From an uncultured Lachnoanaerobaculum sp. (GTDB lineage: Bacteria; Bacillota; Clostridia; Lachnospirales; Lachnospiraceae): DNA of 33,814 nucleotides. The notes under the pieces were generated by a model that was not told the DNA's origin, did not search any database, and saw only the letters and a list, made by a program, of their open reading frames with translations. The stretch is from assembly GCF_938015485.1 (NCBI RefSeq), contig NZ_CALLVU010000020.1, positions 1 to 33,814 of the forward strand, in the 5' to 3' direction. The position numbers were made by a program, and so were the translations under genes. Shown here one piece after another: positions 16,095 to 24,782 of this stretch (position 1 is its first letter; each line of letters opens with the position of its first letter).

Positions 16095-17390
16095 ATGGGA
16101 CTTATTTCAGCTATAGCAGGTGCCGCAGGAGGAGTACTGGCGGACTCATGGAGAGATTTTTTCTATGAAGATTCAATGGATAATGAGCTTCTTGTAACCA
16201 AAGGTAAAAAAAGAGTGGACCAAAGAGGTTCAAACAATAAATCTACAAATAATGTTATTACAGACGGCTCCATCATCGAAGTTGCAGACGGACAATGTAT
16301 GTTGGTGGTGGAAAACGGAATGATAAAGGATGTCTGTGCACAACCCGGAAAATATGTCTACAGTAATACTGATGAACCTACTATTTTTGCAGGTAATTTG
16401 AAGGAAACTGTAAAAAGAACCTGGGAGCAGTTTAAGAACCGATTGGTATTTGGCGGCGGTGCTACAAGAGATACAAGAGTTTATTATGTAAACACAAAGG
16501 ATATCTATGGAAATAAGTACGGTACCGCAGAACCGATTCCATACAGGATAGTGGATCCCAATATCGGACTTGATATAGAAAGTGCGGTAAGGTGTCATGG
16601 AGAGTTTGCGTTTAAGATTGTGGACCCTATACTTATGTACAAGGAAGTGGCGGGAAATACAGGCGGAGAGTTCAGAATGGATGAAGCATTCAGAAGACAG
16701 ATGACTTCAGAACTGCTTACTTCGCTTCAACCTGCACTCGGAAGACTCTCCGGAATAGGGGCAAGATACAGCGATATCCCGAATCATACCAAGGAAATTG
16801 CAAATGAACTTAACAGTGTAATGTCAAGTGAATGGGGAGACAGATACGGTATTGAAATAAGTTCATTCGGAATAAGCAGTATTACAATATCAAAGGAAGA
16901 TGAAGACCTTATAAAGCAGCTTCAAAGAACGGCGGTATTCCAGAGAACATCAATGGCGGCTGCAAACTTAAACGCCGCACAGGCTGACGCTATGAGAGAT
17001 GCGGCAAAAAATACAGCAGGTGCAATGATGGGATTTGCAGGTATGAATATGGCAAATCAGATGGGCGGTATGAATGCAAATCAGCTTTTCCAAATGGCAC
17101 AAAACGAACAGATGCAACAACAGTACGGTCAGCAAAACAATATGCAGCAGCAGTACGGACAAAACAATATGCAACAGCAGTATGGTCAGAACAATATGCA
17201 GCAGACAAATCAGCAAGCGGGAAATACATGGACTTGCAGCCACGGACATGGCGGAAACACAGGTAAGTTCTGCTCGGAATGCGGTGAAGCAAAACCTTCA
17301 GGTGTTGTAAGCTGTGCTTCATGCGGATACACACCTGCAGATCAGTCACATCTGCCTAAGTTCTGCCCTGAATGCGGAAAGCCGTTCTAA
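16095..17390 (+). CDS. SPFH domain / zinc-ribbon protein (YdjI-like)
   Basis: A 431-residue protein of the YdjI-type SPFH family. Residues about 1-270 form the SPFH (stomatin/prohibitin-like) region, with a short Gly/Ala-rich N-terminus but no long membrane span. A helical Ala-rich stretch follows, then a Gln-rich repeat (about 340-370). The C-terminus has two zinc ribbons: CSHGHGG...FCSECG and CASCGY...FCPECG. In Bacillus, YdjI-type proteins gather at the membrane with phage-shock-type partners; a similar scaffold role is inference here because no such partner is adjacent. AGGAGG precedes the ATG. The mgsA gene follows 21 bases after the stop. Confidence 0.85.
   Translation: MGLISAIAGAAGGVLADSWRDFFYEDSMDNELLVTKGKKRVDQRGSNNKSTNNVITDGSIIEVADGQCMLVVENGMIKDVCAQPGKYVYSNTDEPTIFAGNLKETVKRTWEQFKNRLVFGGGATRDTRVYYVNTKDIYGNKYGTAEPIPYRIVDPNIGLDIESAVRCHGEFAFKIVDPILMYKEVAGNTGGEFRMDEAFRRQMTSELLTSLQPALGRLSGIGARYSDIPNHTKEIANELNSVMSSEWGDRYGIEISSFGISSITISKEDEDLIKQLQRTAVFQRTSMAAANLNAAQADAMRDAAKNTAGAMMGFAGMNMANQMGGMNANQLFQMAQNEQMQQQYGQQNNMQQQYGQNNMQQQYGQNNMQQTNQQAGNTWTCSHGHGGNTGKFCSECGEAKPSGVVSCASCGYTPADQSHLPKFCPECGKPF
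17112..17204 (+). repeat. In-frame 27-30 bp tandem repeat encoding MQQQYGQNN
   Basis: Three near-perfect units (17112-17141, 17142-17168, 17169-17195) and a partial fourth lie inside the SPFH gene. The first unit has one extra Gln codon. Synonymous differences such as CAA/CAG and TAC/TAT show that the copies have diverged while the peptide is kept. Copy number probably varies between strains. Confidence 0.9.
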
Positions 17391-17411
17391 ACCGATATAG
17401 ATGGAGTTAGT

Positions 17412-17888
17412 ATGAATAATATAGATAAGGTAACACTTACGATACCGAAAGAAAAAAATATTGCATTGATTGCACATGACGGTAAAAAACCTGATATTAT
17501 CAAATGGTGTGAGGAGCATAAGGAAGTTCTGGCTAAGCATAAGCTGTACGGAACAGGAACCACCGCCAGACTTATAACTGAAAAGACAGGACTTACAGTA
17601 AAGGGATATAACTCGGGTCCGCTTGGAGGTGATCAGCAGATAGGTGCAAGAATAGTGGAGGGAAAGATAGATTTTGTTATCTTCTTTACAGATCCGCTTA
17701 CTGCACAGCCTCATGACCCGGATGTGAAGGCGCTTTTACGTATAGTACAGGTATATGATGTGCCTATGGCTATCAACAAGTCAAGTGCGGACTTCATTAT
17801 CACATCATCTCTTATGGATGAAGAGTATGACCATGATGTGATAAACTTTAAAGAGAATGTCTCAAAAAGGGTAAAGGAAATGTCATAA
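17412..17888 (+). CDS. mgsA: Methylglyoxal synthase
   Basis: A 158-residue cytosolic enzyme that converts dihydroxyacetone phosphate to methylglyoxal, a bypass of lower glycolysis under phosphate limitation. The family core is clear: ALIAHDGKK (18-26), GTGTTARLI (47-55) and GPLGGDQQIGA, with the catalytic Asp at 74. DPLTAQPHDPDVKALLRI is also conserved. GGAG precedes the ATG. It lies between the SPFH gene and a small zinc-finger gene, spaced by 21 and 2 bases, so co-transcription with both is likely. Confidence 0.97.
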   Translation: MNNIDKVTLTIPKEKNIALIAHDGKKPDIIKWCEEHKEVLAKHKLYGTGTTARLITEKTGLTVKGYNSGPLGGDQQIGARIVEGKIDFVIFFTDPLTAQPHDPDVKALLRIVQVYDVPMAINKSSADFIITSSLMDEEYDHDVINFKENVSKRVKEMS

Positions 17889-17890
17889 AA

Positions 17891-18226
17891 ATGACTTGCA
17901 AGGAAGCAAGAAAGCTCATCATACCTTTTATACATGATGAGCTTTCTATGGAAGATACAAGAGATTTTTTACAGCATGTAAGAGGTTGCAAGGCCTGTAT
18001 GGACGAGCTTGAAATATATTATATAGTTGAGGTGGGACTTGACGGCAGCGGAAATGACGATATCAACTATAATATGACGGCGGCTCTGCACAGCCATATA
18101 AGAGAGGCGTATCAGAGGATATTTATAATATTCCTCGGGCAGGTGTTTAAGTATGTGGTAAATACACTTATGATTTTCGGTGTGTTTATTATCGCAATGA
18201 TGCAATTACGAAATTGGTTCTTTTAG
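17891..18226 (+). CDS. Small zf-HC2 (anti-sigma-like zinc finger) membrane protein
   Basis: A 111-residue protein. The N-terminus has the zf-HC2 pattern, with C3 and H29-x3-C33-x2-C36, as in zinc-binding anti-sigma domains. One membrane span lies at about 88-105, placing the zinc finger in the cytoplasm. No ECF sigma factor gene is adjacent, so anti-sigma activity cannot be claimed. It begins two bases after mgsA and ends ten bases before polA, so it probably shares their transcript. Similar short genes occur upstream of polA in related Lachnospiraceae, as far as I recall. Confidence 0.75.
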   Translation: MTCKEARKLIIPFIHDELSMEDTRDFLQHVRGCKACMDELEIYYIVEVGLDGSGNDDINYNMTAALHSHIREAYQRIFIIFLGQVFKYVVNTLMIFGVFIIAMMQLRNWFF

Positions 18227-18236
18227 TAGGAGATAT

Positions 18237-20879
18237 ATGAAAAAATTAGTTCTGATAGACGGACATAGCATTTTAAACAGAGCATTCTACGGAGTACCTG
18301 AGCTTTCAAACTCACAGGGACTTCATACGAATGCCGTTTACGGTTTTTTGAATATTATGTTCAAGATTTTGGACGAGGAAGCGGCTGATTATATAGCAGT
18401 CGCTTTTGACTTGTCTGCACCCACATTTAGACATAAGGCGTATGCGGAATATAAAGGCACCAGAAAGTCGATGCCTGACGAACTTAGAGAGCAGGTTCCG
18501 CTGATAAAGGATGTTTTATCTTCTATGAACATACCTATACTTACAAAGGAAGGCTATGAGGCGGACGATATAATAGGAACTATTGCAAAGAGATATCAAA
18601 GTGACGATGTCTTTGTCAGTATAATATCGGGAGACAGGGACCTTTTGCAGCTGTCGGATAAGCATATAAAGATAAGAATCCCAAAGACATCAAAGGGAGT
18701 TACTACAGTTCACGACTATCTTCCTGAGGATGTAATAAGTGAGTACGGTGTGACACCGAAAGAGTTTATAGATGTGAAGGCACTTATGGGAGATACCTCA
18801 GACAATGTGCCGGGAGTGCCTTCAATAGGCGAAAAGACGGCTACAAAGATAATACAGGAATACCACTCTATAGAAAATGCAATTGAGCATGTGAGTGAAC
18901 TTAAGCCTCCGAGAGCGTCAAAAGCACTTTCCGAGAACATTGAAGAAGCCAAGTTTTCAAAGATGCTTGTTACAATAGTCACAGACGCTCCTATAGATAC
19001 CGATATTTCAGATATGGCGGTCGGAAATCTGTATACAAAAGAAAGTCTTGAATGGATGAATAAATTGGAGTTTAAGTCGTTCTTAAAAAGATATGAGAAT
19101 GTAGAAACCGCCGCAAGTATAGAGCTTGATATAAGTGATATTACAGATTTGAATGACTGGAGCGCTCTTTATGAGAAATTAAAATCTGCAAAGGAATTCG
19201 GTATCGCCATATGTTTGGATGAGACTTTTATAAAGAGTTATACAGTAAGTAATCTTTATGCAATTTCAATTACCTTGGATAACAGGACATATCTTATAAA
19301 AGACATTGTGGAAATTGATGATATTTTGGAGCAGATTATCTTTCTGGATGCAAAAAAATATATACTTTCACTAAAGCCTCTTATAAAGCAGGTAAAGGAT
19401 ATGAAGCTTGCTAAGAATTTTTATGATTTGTCTGTAGCCGCATATCTTATAAATCCGCTTAAGGACAGCTACTTTGGGGAAGATATTGCAAGAGACTATA
19501 TGGGAAGCAGTGTTTCTTCAAAGTCTGAAATGATCGGGAAATCAAAGCTTGGTGAAGTATTAAGATTCAATGATGAAAAGGCGAAAAAGTACTTTGCAAG
19601 TGAAAGCCATGTGGCACTGTTTGCAAGTGACAGTTTACTTAAAAAGCTTAATGAGCTTGAGCTTACAAAATTGTATGAAGATGTGGAGATGCCGCTTATA
19701 TACTCACTTGCCAAGATGGAAAACACCGGAGTAAGGGTGGATGAAAAGAGACTAAAATCCTATGCGGATACACTTCTTGAAAAGATATCAAAGCTTGAAG
19801 CAAGTATTATAGATAAGGCAGGAGAGAGCTTTAATATAAATTCGCCTAAGCAGCTTGGAGAGATACTTTTCGGCAAATTAAAGCTGTCAGGCGGAAAAAA
19901 GACAAAGACAGGATACTCAACAGCGGCGGATGTACTTGAAAAGCTTGCACCGGAGCATGAGATAATAAGGGATATACTTGAATATCGTCAGCTTACAAAG
20001 CTTAACTCCACTTATGCTACAGGACTTGCAGGTTATATAAGGGATGACGGACGTATACACGGTACATTCAATCAGACAATCACCGCCACAGGAAGAATCT
20101 CATCTACAGACCCGAACCTGCAAAATATTCCTGTAAGAACGGAGATGGGAAGTAAAATAAGAGATATCTTTGTACCGAAAGAAGGCTATGTGTTTGTGGA
20201 TGCGGACTACTCACAGATAGAACTTAGAGTTCTGGCTTCAATGTCGGGAGATGAAAAGCTTATAGAAAGCTACCATACTGCAGCAGATATTCATGCGGCT
20301 ACGGCTGCCAAGGTATTTCATGTGCCGCTTGATGAGGTGACACCTGAACTTAGAAGAAATGCTAAGGCTGTAAACTTCGGAGTGGTCTACGGCATATCGG
20401 CATTCGGACTCTCAGAGGACCTAAGTATTTCAAGAAAAGAGGCGCTTGATTATATCAACAATTATTTCAAAATCTATGAAGGTGTAAAGAAATTTTTGGA
20501 CAAGCAGGTGGCTGATGCCAAGGAAAAGGGCTATGTAAAGACTATGTTCGGCAGAATAAGGCCTATACCTGAGATAAAAAGCTCAAACTTTATGACAAGA
20601 TCCTTCGGTGACAGAGTGGCGATGAACTCGCCGATACAGGGAAGTGCTGCTGATATTATGAAGATTGCTATGATAAAGGTGGATGAGGCGCTTGATAAGA
20701 GCAGATATGATGCGGATATTGTACTTCAAATCCACGATGAGCTTTTGGTGGAAGTAAGAGAAGATGAGGCCGACAAGGTAAAAGAACTTGTGGAAAAGTC
20801 AATGAGAGAAGCAGTCAGCCTGAAGGTACCGCTTGAGGTGGACGCACATATCGGTAAGACATGGCTGGAGGCAAAGTAA
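18237..20879 (+). CDS. polA: DNA polymerase I
   Basis: An 880-residue enzyme for Okazaki fragment processing and repair. The 5'-3' exonuclease domain (about 1-290) has VAFDLSAPTFRH, EADDIIG, SGDRDLLQL and GDTSDNVPGV. The middle domain (about 300-470) has the size of a proofreading domain but lacks the exonuclease Asp-Glu motifs, so 3'-5' activity is probably lost, as in many Firmicutes. The polymerase domain has motif A (D657 in DYSQIELR), motif B (RRNAKAVNFGVVYG) and motif C (H833-D834-E835). TAGGAGA precedes the ATG. The stop overlaps the coaE start (TAATG). Confidence 0.98.
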   Translation: MKKLVLIDGHSILNRAFYGVPELSNSQGLHTNAVYGFLNIMFKILDEEAADYIAVAFDLSAPTFRHKAYAEYKGTRKSMPDELREQVPLIKDVLSSMNIPILTKEGYEADDIIGTIAKRYQSDDVFVSIISGDRDLLQLSDKHIKIRIPKTSKGVTTVHDYLPEDVISEYGVTPKEFIDVKALMGDTSDNVPGVPSIGEKTATKIIQEYHSIENAIEHVSELKPPRASKALSENIEEAKFSKMLVTIVTDAPIDTDISDMAVGNLYTKESLEWMNKLEFKSFLKRYENVETAASIELDISDITDLNDWSALYEKLKSAKEFGIAICLDETFIKSYTVSNLYAISITLDNRTYLIKDIVEIDDILEQIIFLDAKKYILSLKPLIKQVKDMKLAKNFYDLSVAAYLINPLKDSYFGEDIARDYMGSSVSSKSEMIGKSKLGEVLRFNDEKAKKYFASESHVALFASDSLLKKLNELELTKLYEDVEMPLIYSLAKMENTGVRVDEKRLKSYADTLLEKISKLEASIIDKAGESFNINSPKQLGEILFGKLKLSGGKKTKTGYSTAADVLEKLAPEHEIIRDILEYRQLTKLNSTYATGLAGYIRDDGRIHGTFNQTITATGRISSTDPNLQNIPVRTEMGSKIRDIFVPKEGYVFVDADYSQIELRVLASMSGDEKLIESYHTAADIHAATAAKVFHVPLDEVTPELRRNAKAVNFGVVYGISAFGLSEDLSISRKEALDYINNYFKIYEGVKKFLDKQVADAKEKGYVKTMFGRIRPIPEIKSSNFMTRSFGDRVAMNSPIQGSAADIMKIAMIKVDEALDKSRYDADIVLQIHDELLVEVREDEADKVKELVEKSMREAVSLKVPLEVDAHIGKTWLEAK

Positions 20880-21436
20880 TGAATATTTTGCTTTTGGGAG
20901 GTATCGGTTCAGGTAAAAGTGAAGCATTAAAGATACTTAAAGAAGAACATAACGCAAACATTATTGAGGCCGATAAGGTGGCACATTTTTTGTATGAAAA
21001 GAATAGGGCAGGATATACTGCCCTAAAGTCTTTATTCGGAGATACCATACTGGATGATAAAAAAGATATTGATAGAAAAAAATTAGGTGATATACTTTAC
21101 TATGATAAAGACAAACTACGTAAAGTAGATGAAATAATACATCCGTTAGTAAATGCTGAAATAAAAAAAAGACTTTTAGATAACAGGTTGAATGTGGTGG
21201 AGCAGGCGCTTATGCCTGATGAAAACTTCTATGATTCTGTCTGGTATCTGTATACAGATATGGAGATAAGAATAAAAAGACTGATGTTATCAAGAGGTTT
21301 AAACAGAGAGAGAATAGAGACAATAATATCAAAACAGCCTAAAGAATCTGATTTTGAGTCTATTGCCGATAAGATTATAAAAAATAACGGAGATAAGTCT
21401 GAATTGGAGAAAAATATAAGAGAGGCTTTGAGGTGA
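20879..21436 (+). CDS. coaE: Dephospho-CoA kinase
   Basis: A 185-residue P-loop kinase for the last step of coenzyme A synthesis. The P-loop is GGIGSGKS (7-14), and IIEADKVAH is the substrate aspartate region. The C-terminal part (DMEIRIKRLMLSRG, IIKNNGDKSELEKNI) fits the family. It is slightly short of the usual 195-205 residues. The start at 20879 puts the P-loop at the normal position; an in-frame ATG at 20861 inside polA would add six residues. polA-coaE is a common Firmicutes pair. Confidence 0.92.
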   Translation: MNILLLGGIGSGKSEALKILKEEHNANIIEADKVAHFLYEKNRAGYTALKSLFGDTILDDKKDIDRKKLGDILYYDKDKLRKVDEIIHPLVNAEIKKRLLDNRLNVVEQALMPDENFYDSVWYLYTDMEIRIKRLMLSRGLNRERIETIISKQPKESDFESIADKIIKNNGDKSELEKNIREALR

Positions 21437-21440
21437 CGTA

Positions 21441-22235
21441 TTGAGACTGGTAAGCTTGGCAAGCGGTAGCGACGGAAATTCCACATATATCGGCAGTGAA
21501 AAGACGCATATATTGGTAGATGCCGGTATATCAAATAAGAAAATAGAGACAAGGTTAAATGAACTTGGGCTTTGCGGCAAGGATATCTCAGGAGTATTTT
21601 TGACACATGAGCACAGTGACCATATAGCGGGACTTGAAGTATTTGTAAGAAAAAATGAAATACCTGTTTTTGCATCAAGGGGTACACTTGATTATTTGAA
21701 GGACAGAGACAAATACTCGAGGATTTCTGATTATTTTAACATTATTGATTCGAAGAATAACATTATATTGGGAGACCTCAATATAAAAGCGTTTGATATT
21801 GACCACGATGCAAACGAGCCGTTCGGATACAGAGTGGAATGCGGTAATAAAAAGATAGCCGTGGCTACAGACCTTGGAAGATATACAAAGGATATTGTAA
21901 AAAATCTTTCAGACTTGGATGCACTGCTTGTAGAGGCAAACCACGATATCAGAATGCTTGAGACAGGTCCGTATCCTTATGAACTTAAGAGGAGAATCCT
22001 AAGCAATAAGGGTCATCTTTCAAATGAGAATTCAGGTAAGTTGATATGTGAGATATTAAATGATAAGATAAAAAAGATTTTCTTGGGGCATTTGTCGGAT
22101 AAGAACAATCTGCCTGAGCTTGCACTTGAAAGTGTGAGGTTTGAAATTTTTGCAGACGAAAGACCCTACAATCCTAAGGATTTTGATATAGAAGTGGCAA
22201 AAAGAGATGCGCTCTCGGGAGTTTGCTACGTGTAG
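21441..22235 (+). CDS. YycJ/WalJ-type metallo-beta-lactamase-fold hydrolase
   Basis: A 264-residue protein with the MBL signature THEHSDH (H56, H58, D60, H61), GYRVECGNKKIAVATDLG, EANHD and a late GH in LGHLSDKNN. Relatives include B. subtilis WalJ, linked to coordination of cell-wall work with replication and with 5'-3' exonuclease activity. Here it follows polA and coaE, with no walRK nearby. The start is a TTG with GAGGTG five bases upstream; this places RLVSLASGSDGNSTYI at the N-terminus as in the family, and no in-frame ATG is available there. Confidence 0.88.
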   Translation: MRLVSLASGSDGNSTYIGSEKTHILVDAGISNKKIETRLNELGLCGKDISGVFLTHEHSDHIAGLEVFVRKNEIPVFASRGTLDYLKDRDKYSRISDYFNIIDSKNNIILGDLNIKAFDIDHDANEPFGYRVECGNKKIAVATDLGRYTKDIVKNLSDLDALLVEANHDIRMLETGPYPYELKRRILSNKGHLSNENSGKLICEILNDKIKKIFLGHLSDKNNLPELALESVRFEIFADERPYNPKDFDIEVAKRDALSGVCYV

Positions 22236-22259
22236 TGATATTTAGAAATGGAGAAGTTT

Positions 22260-22532
22260 ATGAACAAGGTAATAATAACTGTAGTAGGTAAGGATACAGT
22301 AGGTATTATAGCGAAGGTATGTACATATCTGGCCGAGAATAAGATAAATATACTTGATATATCACAGACCATAGTAAGCGGCTACTTTAATATGATGATG
22401 ATTACAGATATGGAAAATGCAAGTGTGGACTTTGAAAAAATTGTAGAAGATTTGGATGCTCTTGGGGACGGTATCGGGGTAAAGATAAAGGCACAAAAAG
22501 AAGAAATTTTTGAATCAATGCACAGACTCTAG
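22260..22532 (+). CDS. ACT domain protein (UPF0237 family)
   Basis: A 90-residue single ACT domain, a small-ligand sensing fold. The start VIITVVGKDTVGIIAKV and the core ISQTIVSGYFNMMMI match the UPF0237 family. The ATG at 22260 is preferred because GGAGAAG sits just upstream and family members begin here; the ATG at 22248 overlaps that ribosome site and would add four residues. It is followed nine bases later by the UPF0210 gene, a widely conserved pairing, so the ACT protein may regulate its partner. The ligand is unknown. Confidence 0.92.
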   Translation: MNKVIITVVGKDTVGIIAKVCTYLAENKINILDISQTIVSGYFNMMMITDMENASVDFEKIVEDLDALGDGIGVKIKAQKEEIFESMHRL

Positions 22533-22541
22533 GAGGAAACT

Positions 22542-23906
22542 ATGTTTGATATGTTTGAAGTAATAGAGACCAACAACATGATAGACAAAGATCTGTTGGA
22601 TGTCAGAACTATTACAATCGGTATAAGCTTACTGGACTGTATTGATACGGACCTTAATAAACTTTGTGACAATATTTATAATAAAATTACAAACGTGGCA
22701 AAGAACCTTGTAAAGGTGGGAGATGATATCTCAAGAGATTTCGGTGTGCCTATTGTAAATAAAAGAATATCCGTTACTCCTATAGCTTTAATAGGCGGCA
22801 GTGCCTGCAAGAGTGTGAGCGACTTTGTTAAGATAGCAAAGACTCTTGATAAAGCGGCAAAGGATACAGGTGTAAACTTCCTCGGAGGGTATTCGGCCGT
22901 AGTATCAAAGGGAATAACTGCGGCGGACAGACTTTTGATGGAGTCCATACCTCAGGCGCTTAATGAGACCGATTTTGTATGCAGCTCGGTAAACTTAGGT
23001 TCTACAAAGACAGGTCTTAACATGGATGCTGTCAGACTGATGGGTAAGATAGTAAAAGAAACCGCAAAGATTACGGCGGACAGAGATTCTATCGGATGTG
23101 CAAAGCTTGTGGTGTTTTGTAATGCTCCCGATGACAATCCTTTTATGGCGGGTGCATTCCACGGTGTGACCGAGGCGGATGCCGTTATAAATGTAGGTGT
23201 CAGCGGACCGGGTGTAGTAAGAGCAGCTCTTAAGCAAGCCAGAGACAAGGACTTTGAGGTACTTTGTGAGACTATAAAAAAGACCGCATTTAAGATAACC
23301 AGAGTCGGACAGCTTGTGGCAAGAGAGGCTTCAAAAAGACTTGGAATACCTTTCGGAATCATTGACCTTTCACTTGCCCCTACTCCTTCGGTAGGTGATT
23401 CGGTAGCGGAAATCTTACAGGAAATAGGTCTTGAGAGAGTTGGAGCACCGGGAACTACGGCGGCACTTGCTCTTTTAAACGATCAGGTCAAAAAGGGAGG
23501 TGTAATGGCTTCTTCATATGTCGGAGGACTTTCAGGTGCGTTTATACCTGTTTCCGAGGATCAGGGTATGATTGATGCGGTGAATGCCGGCGCTTTGACT
23601 TTAGAAAAGCTTGAGGCGATGACCTGTGTTTGTTCTGTAGGCCTTGATATGATTGCAATACCGGGAGACACTTCAGAAGAGACTATTGCGGGAATCATTG
23701 CCGATGAGGCCGCTATAGGCATGATAAATCAAAAGACTACCGCTGTCAGAGTAATCCCGGTTATCGGAAAGGGAGAAGGAGAAGTGGTTGAGTTCGGAGG
23801 ACTTTTGGGTTACGCTCCGATAATGCCTGTAAACGGTTTTTCATGTGAGAAATTTGTAAACAGAGGAGGCAGAATACCTGCTCCTATACACAGTTTTAAG
23901 AACTGA
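22542..23906 (+). CDS. UPF0210 / DUF711 (PFL-like) family protein
   Basis: A 454-residue protein of the UPF0210 family, distantly related in fold to pyruvate formate-lyase-like proteins. No catalytic chemistry is established. Visible family stretches are VRTITIGISLLDC, VNKRISVTPIALIGG, FLGGYSAVVSKG, APTPSVGDSVAEIL and a C-terminus rich in conserved glycines. AGGAGG precedes the ATG at ideal spacing; an ATG three codons later is possible but less well placed. It forms a two-gene unit with the ACT protein and ends at a strong terminator shared with lepB. Confidence 0.93.
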   Translation: MFDMFEVIETNNMIDKDLLDVRTITIGISLLDCIDTDLNKLCDNIYNKITNVAKNLVKVGDDISRDFGVPIVNKRISVTPIALIGGSACKSVSDFVKIAKTLDKAAKDTGVNFLGGYSAVVSKGITAADRLLMESIPQALNETDFVCSSVNLGSTKTGLNMDAVRLMGKIVKETAKITADRDSIGCAKLVVFCNAPDDNPFMAGAFHGVTEADAVINVGVSGPGVVRAALKQARDKDFEVLCETIKKTAFKITRVGQLVAREASKRLGIPFGIIDLSLAPTPSVGDSVAEILQEIGLERVGAPGTTAALALLNDQVKKGGVMASSYVGGLSGAFIPVSEDQGMIDAVNAGALTLEKLEAMTCVCSVGLDMIAIPGDTSEETIAGIIADEAAIGMINQKTTAVRVIPVIGKGEGEVVEFGGLLGYAPIMPVNGFSCEKFVNRGGRIPAPIHSFKN

Positions 23907-23913
23907 TATAAAT

Positions 23914-23945
23914 AAAGGCTGTTGCAAAAAGTGCAACAGCCTTTG
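23914..23945. terminator. Bidirectional terminator between UPF0210 and lepB
   Basis: A perfect 12-bp stem (23915-23926 with 23932-23943, arms AAGGCTGTTGCA/TGCAACAGCCTT) has an AAAAG loop. It is followed by TTGTTTT on the plus strand and TATTTAT on the minus strand. Confidence 0.88.
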
Positions 23946-23947
23946 TT

Positions 23948-24487
23948 TTACTTTATCATCTTGAATCCAGGGAAGTAGCGGAAGATTACCTTTGCGATTA
24001 TCTTATCCTTGTGTACAAAAGGGTGAACCCAACGCCTTGAGTCCGCGGAATTGTTCCTATTGTCTCCCATACAGAAGTATGAGTCTTCAGGTACTTCAAA
24101 GTGCATCGGTGCCTCAGGAATCATAGGCTCTTTTATATAGTCTTCTTCAAGCGGAGTCTCGGAGTTGTTTAAGTATACCTTGCCGTCTTTTATATCAATG
24201 ACATCTCCCGGCTCACCGATAATTCTCTTTACATAGTAAAGACTCTCATCGTCAGGGAACTTAAATATTATAACATCACCGCGCTTGGGCTCCTGGAAAA
24301 GATATGTAAGTCTGAAGCCGACCACTCTGTCACCTGTCATTATTGTGTTCTCCATAGATGCTGAAGGAACTCTTGAGTTTGCTATAATAAAGAGATTTAG
24401 AACCAGCGCTATTACGGCAGCTACCACTATTATGGAAATCCAACTGAAGATTTCTTTTACAACATCAAAATCTGAATTCTTATTCAT
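23948..24487 (-). CDS. lepB: Type I signal peptidase
   Basis: A 179-residue membrane-bound serine/lysine peptidase that removes secretory signal peptides. One N-terminal membrane span (about 15-37) precedes the catalytic Ser44 (PSASMENTI). The general base Lys87 lies in YYVKRIIGEPGD. The late GDNRNNSADSRRWV box is intact. The active-site stretch has Glu-Asn where many enzymes have x-Pro before Thr. The start at 24487 is chosen because GGAG lies six bases upstream; an ATG at 24514 would add nine residues and has no ribosome site. It is monocistronic and convergent with the UPF0210 gene. Confidence 0.95.
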   Translation of the reverse strand: MNKNSDFDVVKEIFSWISIIVVAAVIALVLNLFIIANSRVPSASMENTIMTGDRVVGFRLTYLFQEPKRGDVIIFKFPDDESLYYVKRIIGEPGDVIDIKDGKVYLNNSETPLEEDYIKEPMIPEAPMHFEVPEDSYFCMGDNRNNSADSRRWVHPFVHKDKIIAKVIFRYFPGFKMIK

Positions 24488-24696
24488 TATCTTCTCCAAT
24501 CCGTTTTTTAACATAGTCTTTAAAACCTATATTATTTTACGCTAATTGAAAGTATAATACAACCAAATGATAATATAATTATGAAAATAATAATAAACAT
24601 TTTTTGTGAAACGGCAGTATAAAACATTATATGATAATAATCACATTTATATTGAGTAGCTTATAACATTTGCTTTTAACTTTGGCAAAAGAATAG

Positions 24697-24702
24697 TATA
24701 AT
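24697..24702 (+). promoter_or_regulatory. Likely -10 box of glgB in a 295-base gap
   Basis: A perfect TATAAT lies 80 bases before glgB, with only a weak T-rich -35 upstream. The gap 24488-24782 is A/T-rich and also must hold the divergent lepB promoter. I see no other gene or clear RNA structure in it. Confidence 0.4.
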
Positions 24703-24782
24703 CTATATAAATGTTATGGAGAGGATAAGCGGCAGTATCTTATCTGAACTATTACTCATATTGTAAGGAGAAAGGTTAGGCT

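Noticed and set aside
16968..17349. Two minus-strand frames with repeated Leu/His or Ala/Tyr stretches
   Set aside because: Their repeats are just the reverse of the Gln-rich tandem repeat in the SPFH gene.
22248..22259. Earlier ATG for the ACT protein
   Set aside because: It overlaps the ribosome site of the ATG at 22260, and the family begins at the later start.
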